From: Phragmites australis
Taxonomy: Eukaryota > Streptophyta > Magnoliopsida > Poales > Poaceae
DNA: 64,000 bases
Assembly (NCBI RefSeq): GCF_958298935.1
Contig: NC_084932.1
Span: 5,311,501 to 5,375,500, forward strand
Direction: 5' to 3'
Below are positions 50,701 through 60,587 of this stretch, in pieces. Both the position numbers and the translations under genes were made by a program. The notes below the pieces were generated by a model. The model was not told the origin of the DNA. It did no database searches and saw nothing but the letters and a program-made list of their open reading frames with translations. Numbering within the stretch: position 1 is the stretch's first letter; each line of letters begins with the position of its first letter.

Positions 50701-51569
50701 CTGCGCCTTTGCGAGCACACCGAAGAAGAAAGCAAGAGTGGGCAGTAGTCCGAACAGTCAGAAGGTAGCTTGTAGGAGACAGTCTGGAAACATGTCATCC
50801 CATTCTGAGGACGCCAAAGCTCTGTTCAGTCTTACAAGCGTGGGGGAGGCCCTTTCATTGGACCAAGTGTAACGACAGCCAATGAGATGGAGGTCCTTGA
50901 GCTCCTCACTTGTGAGGAACCGCCGAAACCTAGCAATGGACCGCCTGTTGAGGTTGCCGTTGTTCTTATCCACAAAAGAAGCGATCATGTTGAAATCCCC
51001 CAATAGCAGCCATGGACCCGGCATCAGCACGTGTACAACAGTAAGCTCACTGAGGAAAGGCTACTTTAGGCTCTCATCATTGGGAGCATATACCGCTGTC
51101 AAATAGAAAGAGCCGTCTAATGGTGAAGCAATGAGAACACTGACCGGGTAATGCAGAACTTGAAAAGCAATTAAAGCAAAAGGTTGGCGGTAGGCAACAA
51201 TGATGCCACCCCTAGTGCTGGTGGTAGGCAAGAAGGAATAGCTTGATACAGTGTTGCCGCAGATCTCATTTATAAGAAACGGAGTAATAACATCAAGCTT
51301 AGTCTCCAGCAAACATACAACATAAGCACAGTGATTAGTGATCATGGATCGAACGGTGTCACGACAGGCCTTGAGGTTGAGTCTGCGGACAATCCAACAA
51401 AGGATGTTGAAGTTATGCATGGAAGCGGCAACAGCAAGAGACTGTGGAGGCACCTAACAAGCAGGGGATTCCGCCGCCTATTCGGCAGCCGCTGCAAGCA
51501 GGTCATGGTCGGGAAAGAGTTCCCTTATAGCGGCAATTCCTTTTTGGACAAGGAGAGCACCCTAAACAA
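47719..51569 (-). mobile_element. L1-type LINE, 5' truncated
   Basis: ORF2 remnants lie on the minus strand in order: an endonuclease start at 51430 (FNILCWIVRRLNLKACRDTV), a second endonuclease block near 51020 (PGPWLLLGDFNMI), a linker, then reverse transcriptase. The 3' end at 47719-47745 reads GCAGCTCTCCTGTGTATTCG followed by an A tract. No ORF1 is seen, so the 5' end is missing. The A tract abuts eIF2-gamma exon A. No matching target duplication was found at the far end, so later rearrangement is likely. Confidence 0.88.
48135..51453 (-). pseudogene. LINE ORF2 (endonuclease, RT, zf-RVT) remnant
   Basis: Endonuclease spans about 51453-50758. Reverse transcriptase spans about 50096-49350 with LNKASDPDGITVEFYRGAW, FRPISLIHSVGKLITK, the turn GLRQGDSFSPFLF and the catalytic YADDIVI near 49390. 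The C-terminal zf-RVT region is at 48653-48135 (WAPAKVKFFASLILHDRLW, CSFCLQLPKTVHHLFLHC). Stops and frameshifts divide it into at least six frames, so it is inactive. Confidence 0.88.
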
Positions 51570-51826
51570 TTTTTGTAGTATTAGTTTTATTTTTTTCAAA
51601 GTATAATGTTACTTCTTATTTTGTTTTACATGTTTCGAGACCAACAAGATTACATGTTGTCGAATCATTTGACTTAATTTTTATTCATAATGTGCGAAGC
51701 GTGCTAGCTACTCCAAGTGCTCTTTAATTCGTAATTTTCTTGTAGAAAACGAGTAAAAAAAATTCACTTGTAGAATAAAAAAGAGCACGGCAATTCCTTT
51801 TTGGACAAGGAGAGCACCCTAAACAA
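51531..51826. repeat. 39-bp direct repeats flanking a 218-bp insert
   Basis: CGGCAATTCCTTTTTGGACA and the following 19 bases occur identically at 51531-51569 and 51788-51826. The first copy is continuous with LINE sequence. The 218 bases between begin with a T-rich run and are AT-rich with no coding match. Confidence 0.8.
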
Positions 51827-52089
51827 CTCGGTGTGGGGCAGTCGCGCAGGGACCGATCGGTCGAACCGACGACGTTTCCGTTTCGTGTCCGGAGTCGATG
51901 GAGACCGACTCCGCCGCGGCGACGTCGATTTATAATCTCAGGCTCGAGCCCCGGAGAGGAGCGCATCGCGTGCGTTTGCTTTGCAGCAGGTCGCCTGAAC
52001 CAGAGCGAGCTAATTAATTAGGGCCAAGCAGATCGATCGATCGATCGATCAGCCGCTACGTGCGCGCCCGGCCGGCGGAGATCGACAGC

Positions 52090-52903
52090 ATGGCCACGGC
52101 GCAAGAGGTGGACGCTGAGCCTCCAGCCGACGGGTCGGCCAACGCCGCGGCCGGCCGGCGCAAGCCGACGGGGAGGACGTCTTCGACGGCGCAGCGCGTG
52201 ATTTGGCAGGTCTGCTGGGCTTTGTATACCGCTGTGGTGTGCTGGCTGATCGTGCGCATGTTGGAGTCGGCGACACGGAGCAGCACGGGACGATGGGTAT
52301 TGTTTCTTGTCCCCTTCATCGTGCTTTGCCAGGTGGCGATGACGTTTGTGTTTAGGAGACATCGACTGGACCAGGGCGGTGACATCAGCGACTTTGAGAA
52401 GGCGATATTCAGCCACTACGAAGCTCTTGTTAGAAAGTTTGAAAACATACTTGGTTTTGATCATAACTAGTAAGTATTTGTTACAAATATGTAAATGCAA
52501 GAATTGTGACGACCAAGCTTTCATCGTGAGAGTAGAACGTACTACTACTTGTGTAGTATAATAGTTGCTGTTTGAATTCCCTCTCAGCGAGCAAGTGGCA
52601 CCAATGCTTCGTTCTGATGTTCCACGTTGGTTTAACTGTGTTGAATATCTAAGTATTAGGAGTACATCGTCGTATAGGGACAGGGTACATAGTACACATC
52701 TTAACTATTCAAATATCGTGGTCGATAAGACGAAAGACTCCTTATTGACTAAGATCAGATTCAAGGCAACAACAGAGTCCTATATAAGGCGGGGAGACCC
52801 AGACCCCAGAAGGACAACTTCTATAACCCACAATAGATCAACGCATGCGCAACTTGACGCAAGCATCAAGACCATCAAAGATATTCAGCGACTTCAACCA
52901 TAA
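52090..52903 (+). CDS. Small two-pass membrane protein, LTR-altered C-terminus
   Basis: The family is not recognised. The ATG at 52090 opens a 126-codon frame with a polar alanine-rich N-terminus and two hydrophobic segments at residues 38-57 (IWQVCWALYTAVVCWLIV) and 69-88 (WVLFLVPFIVLCQVAMTFVF). A basic and then mixed-charge tail follows (DFEKAIFSHYEALVRKFENI). The apparent TAG stop at 52468 is split by a strong donor, TA/GTAAGTAT. An acceptor CCCTCTCAG at 52579-52587 gives a 118-bp intron, and exon 2 (52588-52903) stays in frame to a TAA, 231 codons in all. From 52639 exon 2 is solo-LTR sequence, so the last 88 or so residues are LTR-derived. Without splicing the product would be 126 residues. 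A TTATAA at 51928-51933 may be the TATA box. Whether it is expressed is unknown. Confidence 0.6.
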
Positions 52904-53120
52904 TTTAGTTTAGATTCGATCTATTCCTTGTAATAGGTTTTTAGCCACATTATTTGTTCTTGAGACAATACATATGCATCAACATTCATATAGGACGTAG
53001 GGTATTACTCCAGCCGGAGAGTCGAACCTGTCTACATCGTGTGTTTTTTTTGCTCTATCCCTGATCTCGGAGGTACTCCAGTCTAATTACGAACATATTA
53101 TCAGAAACTAACCTTCGACA
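52639..53120 (+). mobile_element. Solo LTR (482 bp) in membrane-protein exon 2
   Basis: It begins TGTTGAATATCT and ends ACCTTCGACA. Flanking 5-mers are AACTG (52634-52638) and AACTA (53121-53125), a target duplication with one mismatch. A TATATAAGG promoter motif lies at about 52781. The segment ATAGGACGTAGGGTATTAC near 52992 is typical of grass gypsy LTRs near their end. No internal domain or second LTR is present. Confidence 0.75.
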
Positions 53121-53451
53121 AACTATCACGTCAACTATTTGATAGCTCTTCCTGAATGTTTTTCTTTATTTCTCCCAAAATGAAGTGATGCCATTGTACA
53201 TTTGTACCCTCTGATTATGGCATGTGTTCACCCTCTTTTTCACCAAATCCACTCCCTCTCCCTCTCCCTCCCTCACACACCTTTTCTTTTCTATCAACAT
53301 CAAGTGGTTGGCTGACGCACCAACGGGCGCGGTCGGTTGGCGCGTCGTGGATGACAAGGGGGCAGTGTAGGTGTGCCCTGAGAAGGAATTACAAATCTAG
53401 GGTGGCGCACGCAGCACGCTGAACAAATTGGTACGGTGTGTGACGAGTGTT

Positions 53452-53597
53452 TCTTTTTACGAAAATACAGTAGGAAGCTCCTACTGTGAATTTATTAAAG
53501 AAGATCCTAAACTAAGGAAACGGTAAAAATAAAACAGGACAAAAACTAGGCTACAAGGCCAACGAAAACCAACTAAACAAGTTGTAGGCCGAAAAGA
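53452..53597 (-). mobile_element. Truncated LINE 3' end (146 bp) with 14-bp duplication
   Basis: GTGTGACGAGTGTT occurs at 53438-53451 and again at 53598-53611. The insert begins CTTTTTAC on the plus strand, so it ends GTAAAAAG on the minus strand, as expected for a target-primed retroposon. It contains ACAGTAGGAAGCTCCTACTG, a short palindrome. No coding part remains. Confidence 0.7.
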
Positions 53598-53820
53598 GTG
53601 TGACGAGTGTTGATTTAGACTGATTATTTTGGTGAGATTGGATTATAGCAACCACAAAACAGAGCATAGCACAGCACGACCTCGTCCCCACCCCACCTCC
53701 CTCCCCTGCTGGCGGCCACGCCCGATGTCAACAAGGAAGGAGAAGGAGCGGGCGCAGGAATGGATGAGGGGCGGACGTGGGAATGGATAGCGAGCCGAGC
53801 CTAACAGCTCGTGATCTTAA

Positions 53821-54393
53821 GGATGTGTCTGGTTAGAGGCAAAGTGAGATAATAAATCTGTCTCTATTTTTAGGATGAGATGATTCTCTTTTTTGTTTGG
53901 TTGGATATGATGAGTCTATTTTTTTTTAAGGGATGACGACAGATGGAGACGAGAATCATCAAATAATTATATCTTTTAATTTTAACTAATAATCATTAAT
54001 AATATACTAATCAGCAAGCACTAACGCGTATTAATGTTACTCTTGCCATAGTTATTACTAATTATTAATAAAATATACTAATTACCCCTAATCATACTCT
54101 AATTAGCTCATTAATTAACACTAATTAGCATATTAACCCTTACAAATTCTAATCTTATAGTAATATATACTAATAAGTAATATAAACATACTAATATCAC
54201 TAATTTTTTTACTAATGAGCATGATTAGTAAAGGTGAATAGTTTTATCCTACCAATTTAGAGAGATAGTTTCATCCAATATTTTAAAAGAATATTCCCTA
54301 GAAATGATGATCTCATCTCTATCGCTGAACTAAACACAAAAAAACAAGGATCACCTCCTCCCATCTCACCCCATCCCTTAACTAAACACAACC
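53821..54393. mobile_element. PIF/Harbinger (Tourist-like) MITE, 573 bp
   Basis: It begins GGATGTGTCTGGTTAGAGG. The other end, reverse complemented, begins GGTTGTGTTTAGTTAAGGG. TAA flanks both sides (53818-53820 and 54394-54396), matching the 3-bp target of Tourist elements. The interior is AT-rich with many TACTAAT words. No transposase is present. Confidence 0.75.
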
Positions 54394-54396
54394 TAA

Positions 54397-55318
54397 AAGT
54401 AGAGAGCGGGATAGGGACCCGTGTAGAGGTTGTTTTGGTCCTGTTTTTGCTAGAAAATAGCATAGGGAGCGAGATAAAGAGCCGGTTGGAAATGCTCCGA
54501 CTAGCTGCCACCATAACTTTTGCTAAATAGTTGGTGCCACGTGCCTCACAGGCTTAAACCTTGAGCTACATGGCACATGGAAAAATCAAGGGGTTTTGTG
54601 TAATTTTTCTCTTCTAACTGATCGTCTGGACGCTATATCTAATTTGAAAATGTCCTACTGATTCTGTGGACATCTTTCTGGAGTTGAAATTCGAGCCCTG
54701 TCTCAATTTTATCAAGGACACATACACCAGAGAAGTGCATTGACTCAGACCAAAACGAAAAGCGAGCACACGGATGCAGTACAAACTGCAGACCAGAGTG
54801 ACGAGAGAAAAAAAAAAACAGCTCCAATGAAAAAACAGAGGACGACATTGACATTCTATAGACAACACCATGGAGTTGCGTTTCTGCAAATTACCCAGGT
54901 GATAGTTTCATAGAGACCTTCTCAGTTATACCGAGTTTAGCGCATAGATGTAGTAACTCCTCAAAAGGAGAGAGACAGAAGACAGAACAGGGCATGCAAG
55001 ATGTAAAAGCAAAAGCCTAATTAAATGTCTTAACTCGTACCGAGACTAGCCAAAATTCTCCGCAACAAGGGAGTTGGTACATCTGCTGCTACGCGACCAC
55101 AACGCGTGGACATGTCAAGTAACGGCTTTGCTCGATATTGTACGTGAAAACAAGATATACTGCCTGTCCCGTTACTATACTAGCAGCATTAATGATGCAA
55201 CAGTTCAAAGGGAGTTATATCGACATCCATTAAGCTGAGGAGTTGATTGTCATAATGCAGTTAATTGGTTACTCTGGTTTCTTCACTTGTGTAGGTATCT
55301 GTCCGCGGTCCTGCCGCC
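54397..55318. other. Spacer 3' of the 55973 gene
   Basis: No gene is recognised. Bases near 54980-55318 are probably the 3' untranslated region of the minus-strand membrane-protein gene. The open frame at 54889-54614 is hydrophobic but lacks splice or family support. Confidence 0.4.
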
Positions 55319-55973
55319 TCAATCTTCCTTTAAGACTGTCTGCAAATCATTTGTGTTGCAAAATTAATTCAGTGATCATAGTCAAGGCACATGCTACTTG
55401 TAACAAAAATATACATTACACATGCTACTTGTAACAGAAATATGCATACCTTGCTCTTTGGTAGAAGAAAGTATGTCCTCCATAGTGACAGTACGGACAG
55501 CCCACCAGCAATGAAAAGAAGAAAGTTTGCCCACATGTAGGCCGGGTACTCCTCAGGGATAAGAAGGCCAACAACAAAGTGGAACAACCCTAGACATAAG
55601 ATTGTCACCAGCTGTGTCAGACCTGAGACTACACCTGACCATTTCGAAGCTTCAGTGGTGTGAGATATAATCCAGGACACGATTGAGACGTAACCCATCA
55701 TGATAAAGGCCATAACAACATGCGCCTGGTCTCCCTTGGCCAAGCGGTCCAAATTGGATGCCCCAGCCATGGTGGGAAACATGAACCACACCTCGGCAGT
55801 TAGAATCGATTGGAATGATTGCATCAGTTTGGAATGTTGCTCCTGAGTTTGGATGAATTATTAGCATCTGTCATATAACATGAATAAGTGTGGTTATGGG
55901 AAATATTCACCTTTATCTCGTCATCAGGATCATTTGCTTTCTGGCCCCTCCCCACAGAAGCACTTTCAGACAT
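55319..55973 (-). CDS. Multi-pass membrane protein, family not recognised
   Basis: Three exons (55973-55911, 55842-55450 and 55339-55319) join in phase to 158 codons plus TGA. Exon 1 starts MSESASVGRGQKANDPDD, ending at a GTGAAT donor. Exon 2 has an ACTCAG acceptor and a GTATGC donor and holds nearly all the protein. Hydrophobic segments lie at about residues 61-80 (HVVMAFIMMGYVSIVSWII), 95-116 (LTQLVTILCLGLFHFVVGLL) and 123-146 (YMWANFLLFIAGGLSVLS); a weaker one is near 36-46. It would be an integral membrane protein of unknown compartment and role. Exon 3 adds only TVLKED, so the last junction is less certain. Reading through the second donor instead would add about 20 hydrophobic residues. 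No frame break is seen. Confidence 0.68.
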
Positions 55974-56830
55974 TTTTGCAGACCAGAAGGGAGCAGTTCA
56001 ATGCCTACATGCAGAATGGAGATCAGCACAGAGTATACATGCATAAAAAGAAAAGAAAAAAAAACTGGGTGGCCAAACAATCCCACTTCCCCTTTGTGCT
56101 TCATTCACCCGGAAAACATGCACTATTTTATCAGAAAATGGTCCCTCTTCAGGAAGTCATGGACTGGAATATAGCAGGCATTCAGAAACAGAAGATTGAC
56201 AAAGGGGTATTGGTGGAGTCTGCGTGCGGGGTTAATATTTAGTCTTGTCTTTGGTTTCTGGAATCAGGAGCCTGAGTGAAGGACTGAATGATATGCAACA
56301 GCAGGAAAACCAATTGGCGGGCGCTACAAATTCTCCTACACGGACTCAAGAGATGGAGGCGATCTGCAAGGTGCACCTACTCAGGATGCCAAGTTCACGC
56401 CAGTCAAGACCAAAAGAAAAGTAGGTGGATCAATACTAATACATTTTCTATTCTAAACTCTGTAGATAGCAGTAAACTTTTACAAGTAGCAGCTGTTTGT
56501 GGCACATAAAAGGAAAGGGTGTGCAGTAATCGAAAAGAAAAAAATATTGTTCTCTTTCGGAACATTATAGATATGGAGAAGGGAGAAGACAGCTAGGGTA
56601 GTTGTTTCTTAAAACACAAAGTAGACATTCTATGTCTCCCAAGAAATCTTAAAAGCATCTTACGCAATTAGATAGTTGTAACCAATAGTGAACAGGGAAC
56701 CTTGTGCCTGGATTGGAACTGGCTTGCAGCCCAAGACCAATCTGGGGGCTTGATTTTTTTTTTGGGGGGGGGGGGGGGGGGATAAAGATGTTTGATGCTA
56801 CCAAAATCCCAGAACAGCAATTGTCCTTTC
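55974..56830. other. Promoter side of the 55973 gene and LINE-like flank
   Basis: No gene is assigned. The stretch holds the likely promoter of the minus-strand membrane gene. Sequence up to 56830 seems to continue across the copia insertion into LINE-like sequence at 60588. A G run of about 18 after a T run lies at 56752-56780. Confidence 0.4.
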
Positions 56831-57069
56831 TGTGAAGAAACTCACTGGTAGATGTTTTGTTTTCCCCGTGAATTAACCTTAGGGGTTTGATGTCTTTATA
56901 TAGCTCTACATGAAGTGGAGTACAAGTCAAGTTACATCACCATCTCAACCGATCGTGACCTGATCTAAACATGGAAGGCAATCGGCCTATTGCCGGATAT
57001 ACAACAGCACGTATATGTTAATGAAGATTCTACCATACGTGTACACAATCCTAACCATATTATCTAACA
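56831..57069 (-). repeat. 3' LTR of copia derivative (239 bp)
   Basis: It begins TGTGAAGAAACTCACTGG and ends TTATCTAACA, followed by CTCCCCCTCAATCG, the complement of the polypurine tract. It is the uninterrupted counterpart of the LTR at 59574. Confidence 0.85.
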
Positions 57070-57516
57070 CTCCCCCTCAATCGAATTGCTCAAGTTAAGA
57101 TTGTAATAGAGACGGCGGAGTTGAGGTGCAGCGAGCAGCTTCGTTAAACCATCTGCAACTTGATCTTCGGTTGACACAAAACGAATCTCAAGTGCCTTGC
57201 GAGCTACCCGCTCCCTGACAAAATGAAAATCAACTTCTATGTGCTTTGTTCTCGCGTGAAACACTGGATTAGCAGATAGGGACGTAGCCCTAAGGTTATC
57301 GCACCACAGAACAGGTGCCCTTCGGTGCTGAATGCTAAGCTCGCCAAGGATAGACTGAAACCACAGCTCATCAAGCGTCATATCGCCTCCCTTTAAGTTG
57401 ATGCTAGTGGCGAAAGTATCGTAGGATGCGTCGAGGCCATTTAAGATGTAGATCATCAGCTCTTCGTCAACGAGAGGATGGCTAGTAGATGCCAACTGGT
57501 CGCCGAGGCCCTTCAC
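57064..57516 (-). pseudogene. In-frame copia gag-RNase H fusion ORF
   Basis: A single 150-codon frame starts with the second half of copia gag ([41 protein letters not shown]). It passes without a break into the C-terminal part of copia RNase H ([46 protein letters not shown]) and ends beside the polypurine tract. Roughly 3 kb of normal coding DNA is missing at the join. The upstream half of gag is separated by a solo LTR. The first aspartate and glutamate of RNase H are outside the retained part, so enzymatic activity is not expected. Confidence 0.85.
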
Positions 57517-57528
57517 ATGAGCATAATA

Positions 57529-59018
57529 TGAAGGTGATATACCCTAGAGGCAATCTTAGAGATGATTGTATTACACGTTTATGTCCATGTACTATCGAAT
57601 AATGTGTTATTCAAAGAATGACTATCATTTACATTGATTGGCAAGTATGTGACTTGTTCATGAAACTCTTTGTTTGTATCCTGATGTTATTCTTAGTCGA
57701 TCTCTGATCGTATATCATTGTGATAATATATAAGATCAGCACATGTATTGATTGATGATCACGTTTTATAGATCATAGGTATAGAGATACCGGGTCAATA
57801 ATGTGGACATTTATGTTAGAGAACATGATATTGAATAAACTCATCTTGAGATACTGTTGGGATTGTTATTTATGATGTGCCATCAGTTGTTATCTCAAAT
57901 AGTGCACCTGCAAGATCCTTACACCTGAGATCGTCATTGATTCCCAGAATGTGTAGTGGCATACTTTGAAGCTGTCAAACGCTATTCCGTAACTGGATAG
58001 TCATAAATGTAGTTTTTGGGTTTGTCATGAAACATGTCGTGGGGTATGAGCGATTAAGATGGAATTTGCTCCTCCTTGATAACGGGAGAGATATCTCTGA
58101 GCCCCTCGAGGTAGTTGGATTGAGAAAGTGCATGACCATACCAATATGATTAAACGGTTAATCATGATGAATCCACTATTTGATCGAGTGAATTGTCAGG
58201 TTATCACAAGGGTGGCACGTATCTCGCCTTGAGCTTGACTGGTATCGTGAGGCGAAAGGATTGGTGCATGTGTATATCAAGGTTCAGCCGATATGATCTT
58301 TTATGTATATTCGGGAGTCAACATGTCCTGCTAGGGACCGCTATTGATTTCGGTTTGGAAAGGGTTTCTGAGTCGTAGCCGTTTGTACATGAACCTAACG
58401 GGTCACACACTTAATGGTTGGAACAAACATGCAAATTAGATTTGTATATGGGTTTTGATTAGATTGTGATCCATGAGAAGTTAAGACTAAAGGGCTTCAA
58501 ACGTGGGAGCCCATTGGCGAGCTCTATATAAGGAGAGGCGTGGGTAGGACGTGCGATGGTTGAGCCACTCCGAAACCCTAGCCGCACCCCTCCGCACGAT
58601 CTCCCAAAACCCTAGTCGTGCATGTGGTGCTAGCACATCGCGCTCAGCGTTTCTGCCTAGTACGTGTGGATACCGTAGAGGCTCTGCTGCTATTGCGGCA
58701 CTGATCTTCTCGGCGAGTCGAACGGGAGTTGGTCGAGGAGCACGACTACTTGCTCGGATTTTAGTCGAGGAGCACGACCACCTGCTCGTGGTTGGTCGAG
58801 GAGCGTGACTACCAGCGCGGGCTGATCGCGAATCTGATTGAGAAGCTGCTCGAGGAGTTTGACACGCACGACGTTGGATCGCTCTACTCCAACTCTTCTT
58901 TCGCTCAACTGCACGTAAAGCGGTAACGATCTATGATCTCCTACTAGCATGATTTCATAGGTGCATGATGTAGAAATTTTTTTGTTTTAGGTTAGCATAG
59001 CCTGCCCGTTCCCTTACA
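57529..59018 (+). mobile_element. Angela-like copia solo LTR (1490 bp)
   Basis: It begins TGAAGGTGATATACCCTAGA and ends CCCGTTCCCTTACA. TAATA flanks both sides exactly (57524-57528 and 59019-59023). The opening words CCCTAGAGGCAAT and a GGGAGAGATATCTCTGAGCC segment resemble Angela/BARE-type LTRs. No gag-pol, primer site or second LTR is present. The frames at 58551-58950 are not gene-like. It interrupts gag of the surrounding copia element. Confidence 0.82.
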
Positions 59019-59023
59019 TAATA

Positions 59024-59534
59024 GTCAGTCATGCTCATGTCCTTCTAGACGAGGGTGAGCTGCTTCTGGATCTGGGTGACTCATGCGTGAGTGCGATGAG
59101 AACATGTGCTCGAGAGCCGCCCAAACAACAGCCGACGACGTGAGGCCGAGCACGCATGCCAAAACTTCTGGTGACAGCGTGGAGTTGATAACGGTGAGGA
59201 TGAGTTGGTCCTGGGTATACCAAGTGGTATACGCCGTATTGACGACCATCTCGGCTCCAGCCTCTGTGGACGCCGGAACCATGGATGGTGAGGCAGGGTG
59301 AGACCCATCTATGTAGCCAAGGAGCTGGTGGCCACGCAGGATGGGGATGATCTGCGCCTTCCAGAGCAGATGGTTGCCGTGGGTGAGCTTGATGGTGACC
59401 ATCTGGCCGATCGTCGGGATGGAGATGTACCCGGACGCCATGGAACCCGTAAAGACCGATGTGTTGGTGTTGGCACCGAGAGTACCGGAGGAAAGCGACC
59501 CGAGGATGGATTCGGAGGTACCCGAGGTGATCAT
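59024..59534 (-). pseudogene. copia gag, N-terminal half
   Basis: The frame has a serine/threonine-rich start, then the typical gag block TIKLTHGNHLLWKAQIIPIL, GYIDGSHPAS, WYTQDQLILTVINSTLSPEV and WAALEHMFSSHSRMS. It lacks a CCHC knuckle, as do many copia gags at this point. The frame shifts shortly before the solo LTR. Its continuation is at 57516. The minus-strand start at 59534 lies just inside the primer site, as expected. Confidence 0.82.
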
Positions 59535-59573
59535 GAGCTTTGTATCAAAATTCGGGCTCTAGCCCTGATACCA

Positions 59574-60587
59574 TGTGAAGAAACTCATGGTAGATGTTTT
59601 GTTTTCCCTGTGAATTAACCTTAGGGGTTTGATGTCTTTATATAGCTCAATATGAAGGATCTCAACCGATCGTGATCTGATCTAAACATGGAAGGCAATC
59701 GGCCTATTGTTGGATATCTGTGATACCTGGACACGCGTGTGAAATTTTTTTGGCGCATCGAGGTGTCCGCGCGTCGATACCCGTCGGACACGACGCGACA
59801 CGCATCGGACACCTGTGGCCGCGTCTCATGCCTAATGTCGGCCGGTGAGCGTCGATTCTTGTGACGCCGTAGCTGAGACGAGCGAGTCACTGATGGGGAA
59901 GCCACCGTGGATGCGAGAGTTGAAGACAAGAAGATGGAGGAGGGCAGGGGAACGGGCCAGCACCGAAGGGGAGCACGCTGCGGTAGCACAGTCTGCAGTC
60001 TCTGGCGGATGAGGGCACCGGAGTGATGAGGTAGGTGCAGGCTATCCATTTTGCTAGTCATTGGTAAGAGATGATGGCCGGTGGCGAGGGATCTACAGCG
60101 GCGACAGAGCTGTCCGTGGAAGAAGGGGGCTAGGAAAGAAGACTGGTGGCGGCTGCTGTTTGGTTTTGGAGTCTGGAGTTGGTAGGGCAACAAAGGAGTA
60201 GGTGGACTGGATGGGCCACTAAATAACAGCCCATTTAATCCTTTGGTTCTTTTTCTTTTTCTTTCTTCTTTTTCCTTTTTTAGGCTTGCATTATTGGATA
60301 ATCCATGTACAAAATTAGGACTCTAATTTTTGCCCCTTTTAACGTATTAAATTAGAGATAGATATCTACACTATACATATAAAAGTGACTAAAAATAAAA
60401 AAAATTAATATATATTAGGCGAATCCTCGAATCCTGTTTTCTAGAATTTGCCGAATCGGACACCCGCACCCGAGTCGGACTCCGACACCCGTGTCCATGT
60501 CCCGGTAACACAGTTGGATATACAACAACACGTATATGTTAATGAAGATTCTACCATACGTGTACACAATCCCAACCATATCTAACA
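59574..60587 (-). repeat. 5' LTR of copia derivative, split by insertion
   Basis: The two LTR parts are 59574-59717 and 60522-60587, separated by the hAT-like element and its duplicated target. Compared with the 3' LTR it also lacks some 30 bases near 59655. Confidence 0.85.
59718..60513. mobile_element. Non-autonomous hAT-like element (796 bp)
   Basis: It begins CTGTGATACCTGGACACG. The other end, reverse complemented, begins CTGTGTTACCGGGACATGG. TTGGATAT lies on both sides (59710-59717 and 60514-60521), an 8-bp target duplication. The undisturbed LTR at 56831 has a single GCCGGATAT at the same place. The interior has GACACGCGTC-type words and a T/C-rich tract near 60245-60285. No transposase is visible. 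Confidence 0.78.

Larger units (their letters stand above)
56831..60587 (-). mobile_element. Ty1/copia deletion derivative
   Basis: LTRs start TGTGAAGAAACTC and end TATCTAACA: 56831-57069 (239 bp) and 59574-60587 (interrupted by a hAT-like element). Beside the second lies TGGTATCAGGGC on the minus strand, a methionine-tRNA primer site. Beside the first is a GAGGGGGAG purine tract. Flanks CTTTC (56826-56830) and CTTTG (60588-60592) form a target duplication with one mismatch. Inside, gag is joined directly to the end of RNase H with protease, integrase and reverse transcriptase missing. A solo LTR at 57529-59018 splits gag. Confidence 0.88.

Noticed and set aside
54614..54889. Hydrophobic 91-codon minus-strand frame
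   Set aside because: There is no recognisable domain, and it lies in the probable 3' flank of another gene.
56752..56780. T run followed by a long G run as a regulatory or G-quadruplex signal
   Set aside because: A homopolymer of this kind is often a replication or assembly artefact, and nothing nearby depends on it.
59621..60193. 190-codon minus-strand frame
   Set aside because: It crosses from LTR sequence into the hAT-like element and has no family features.
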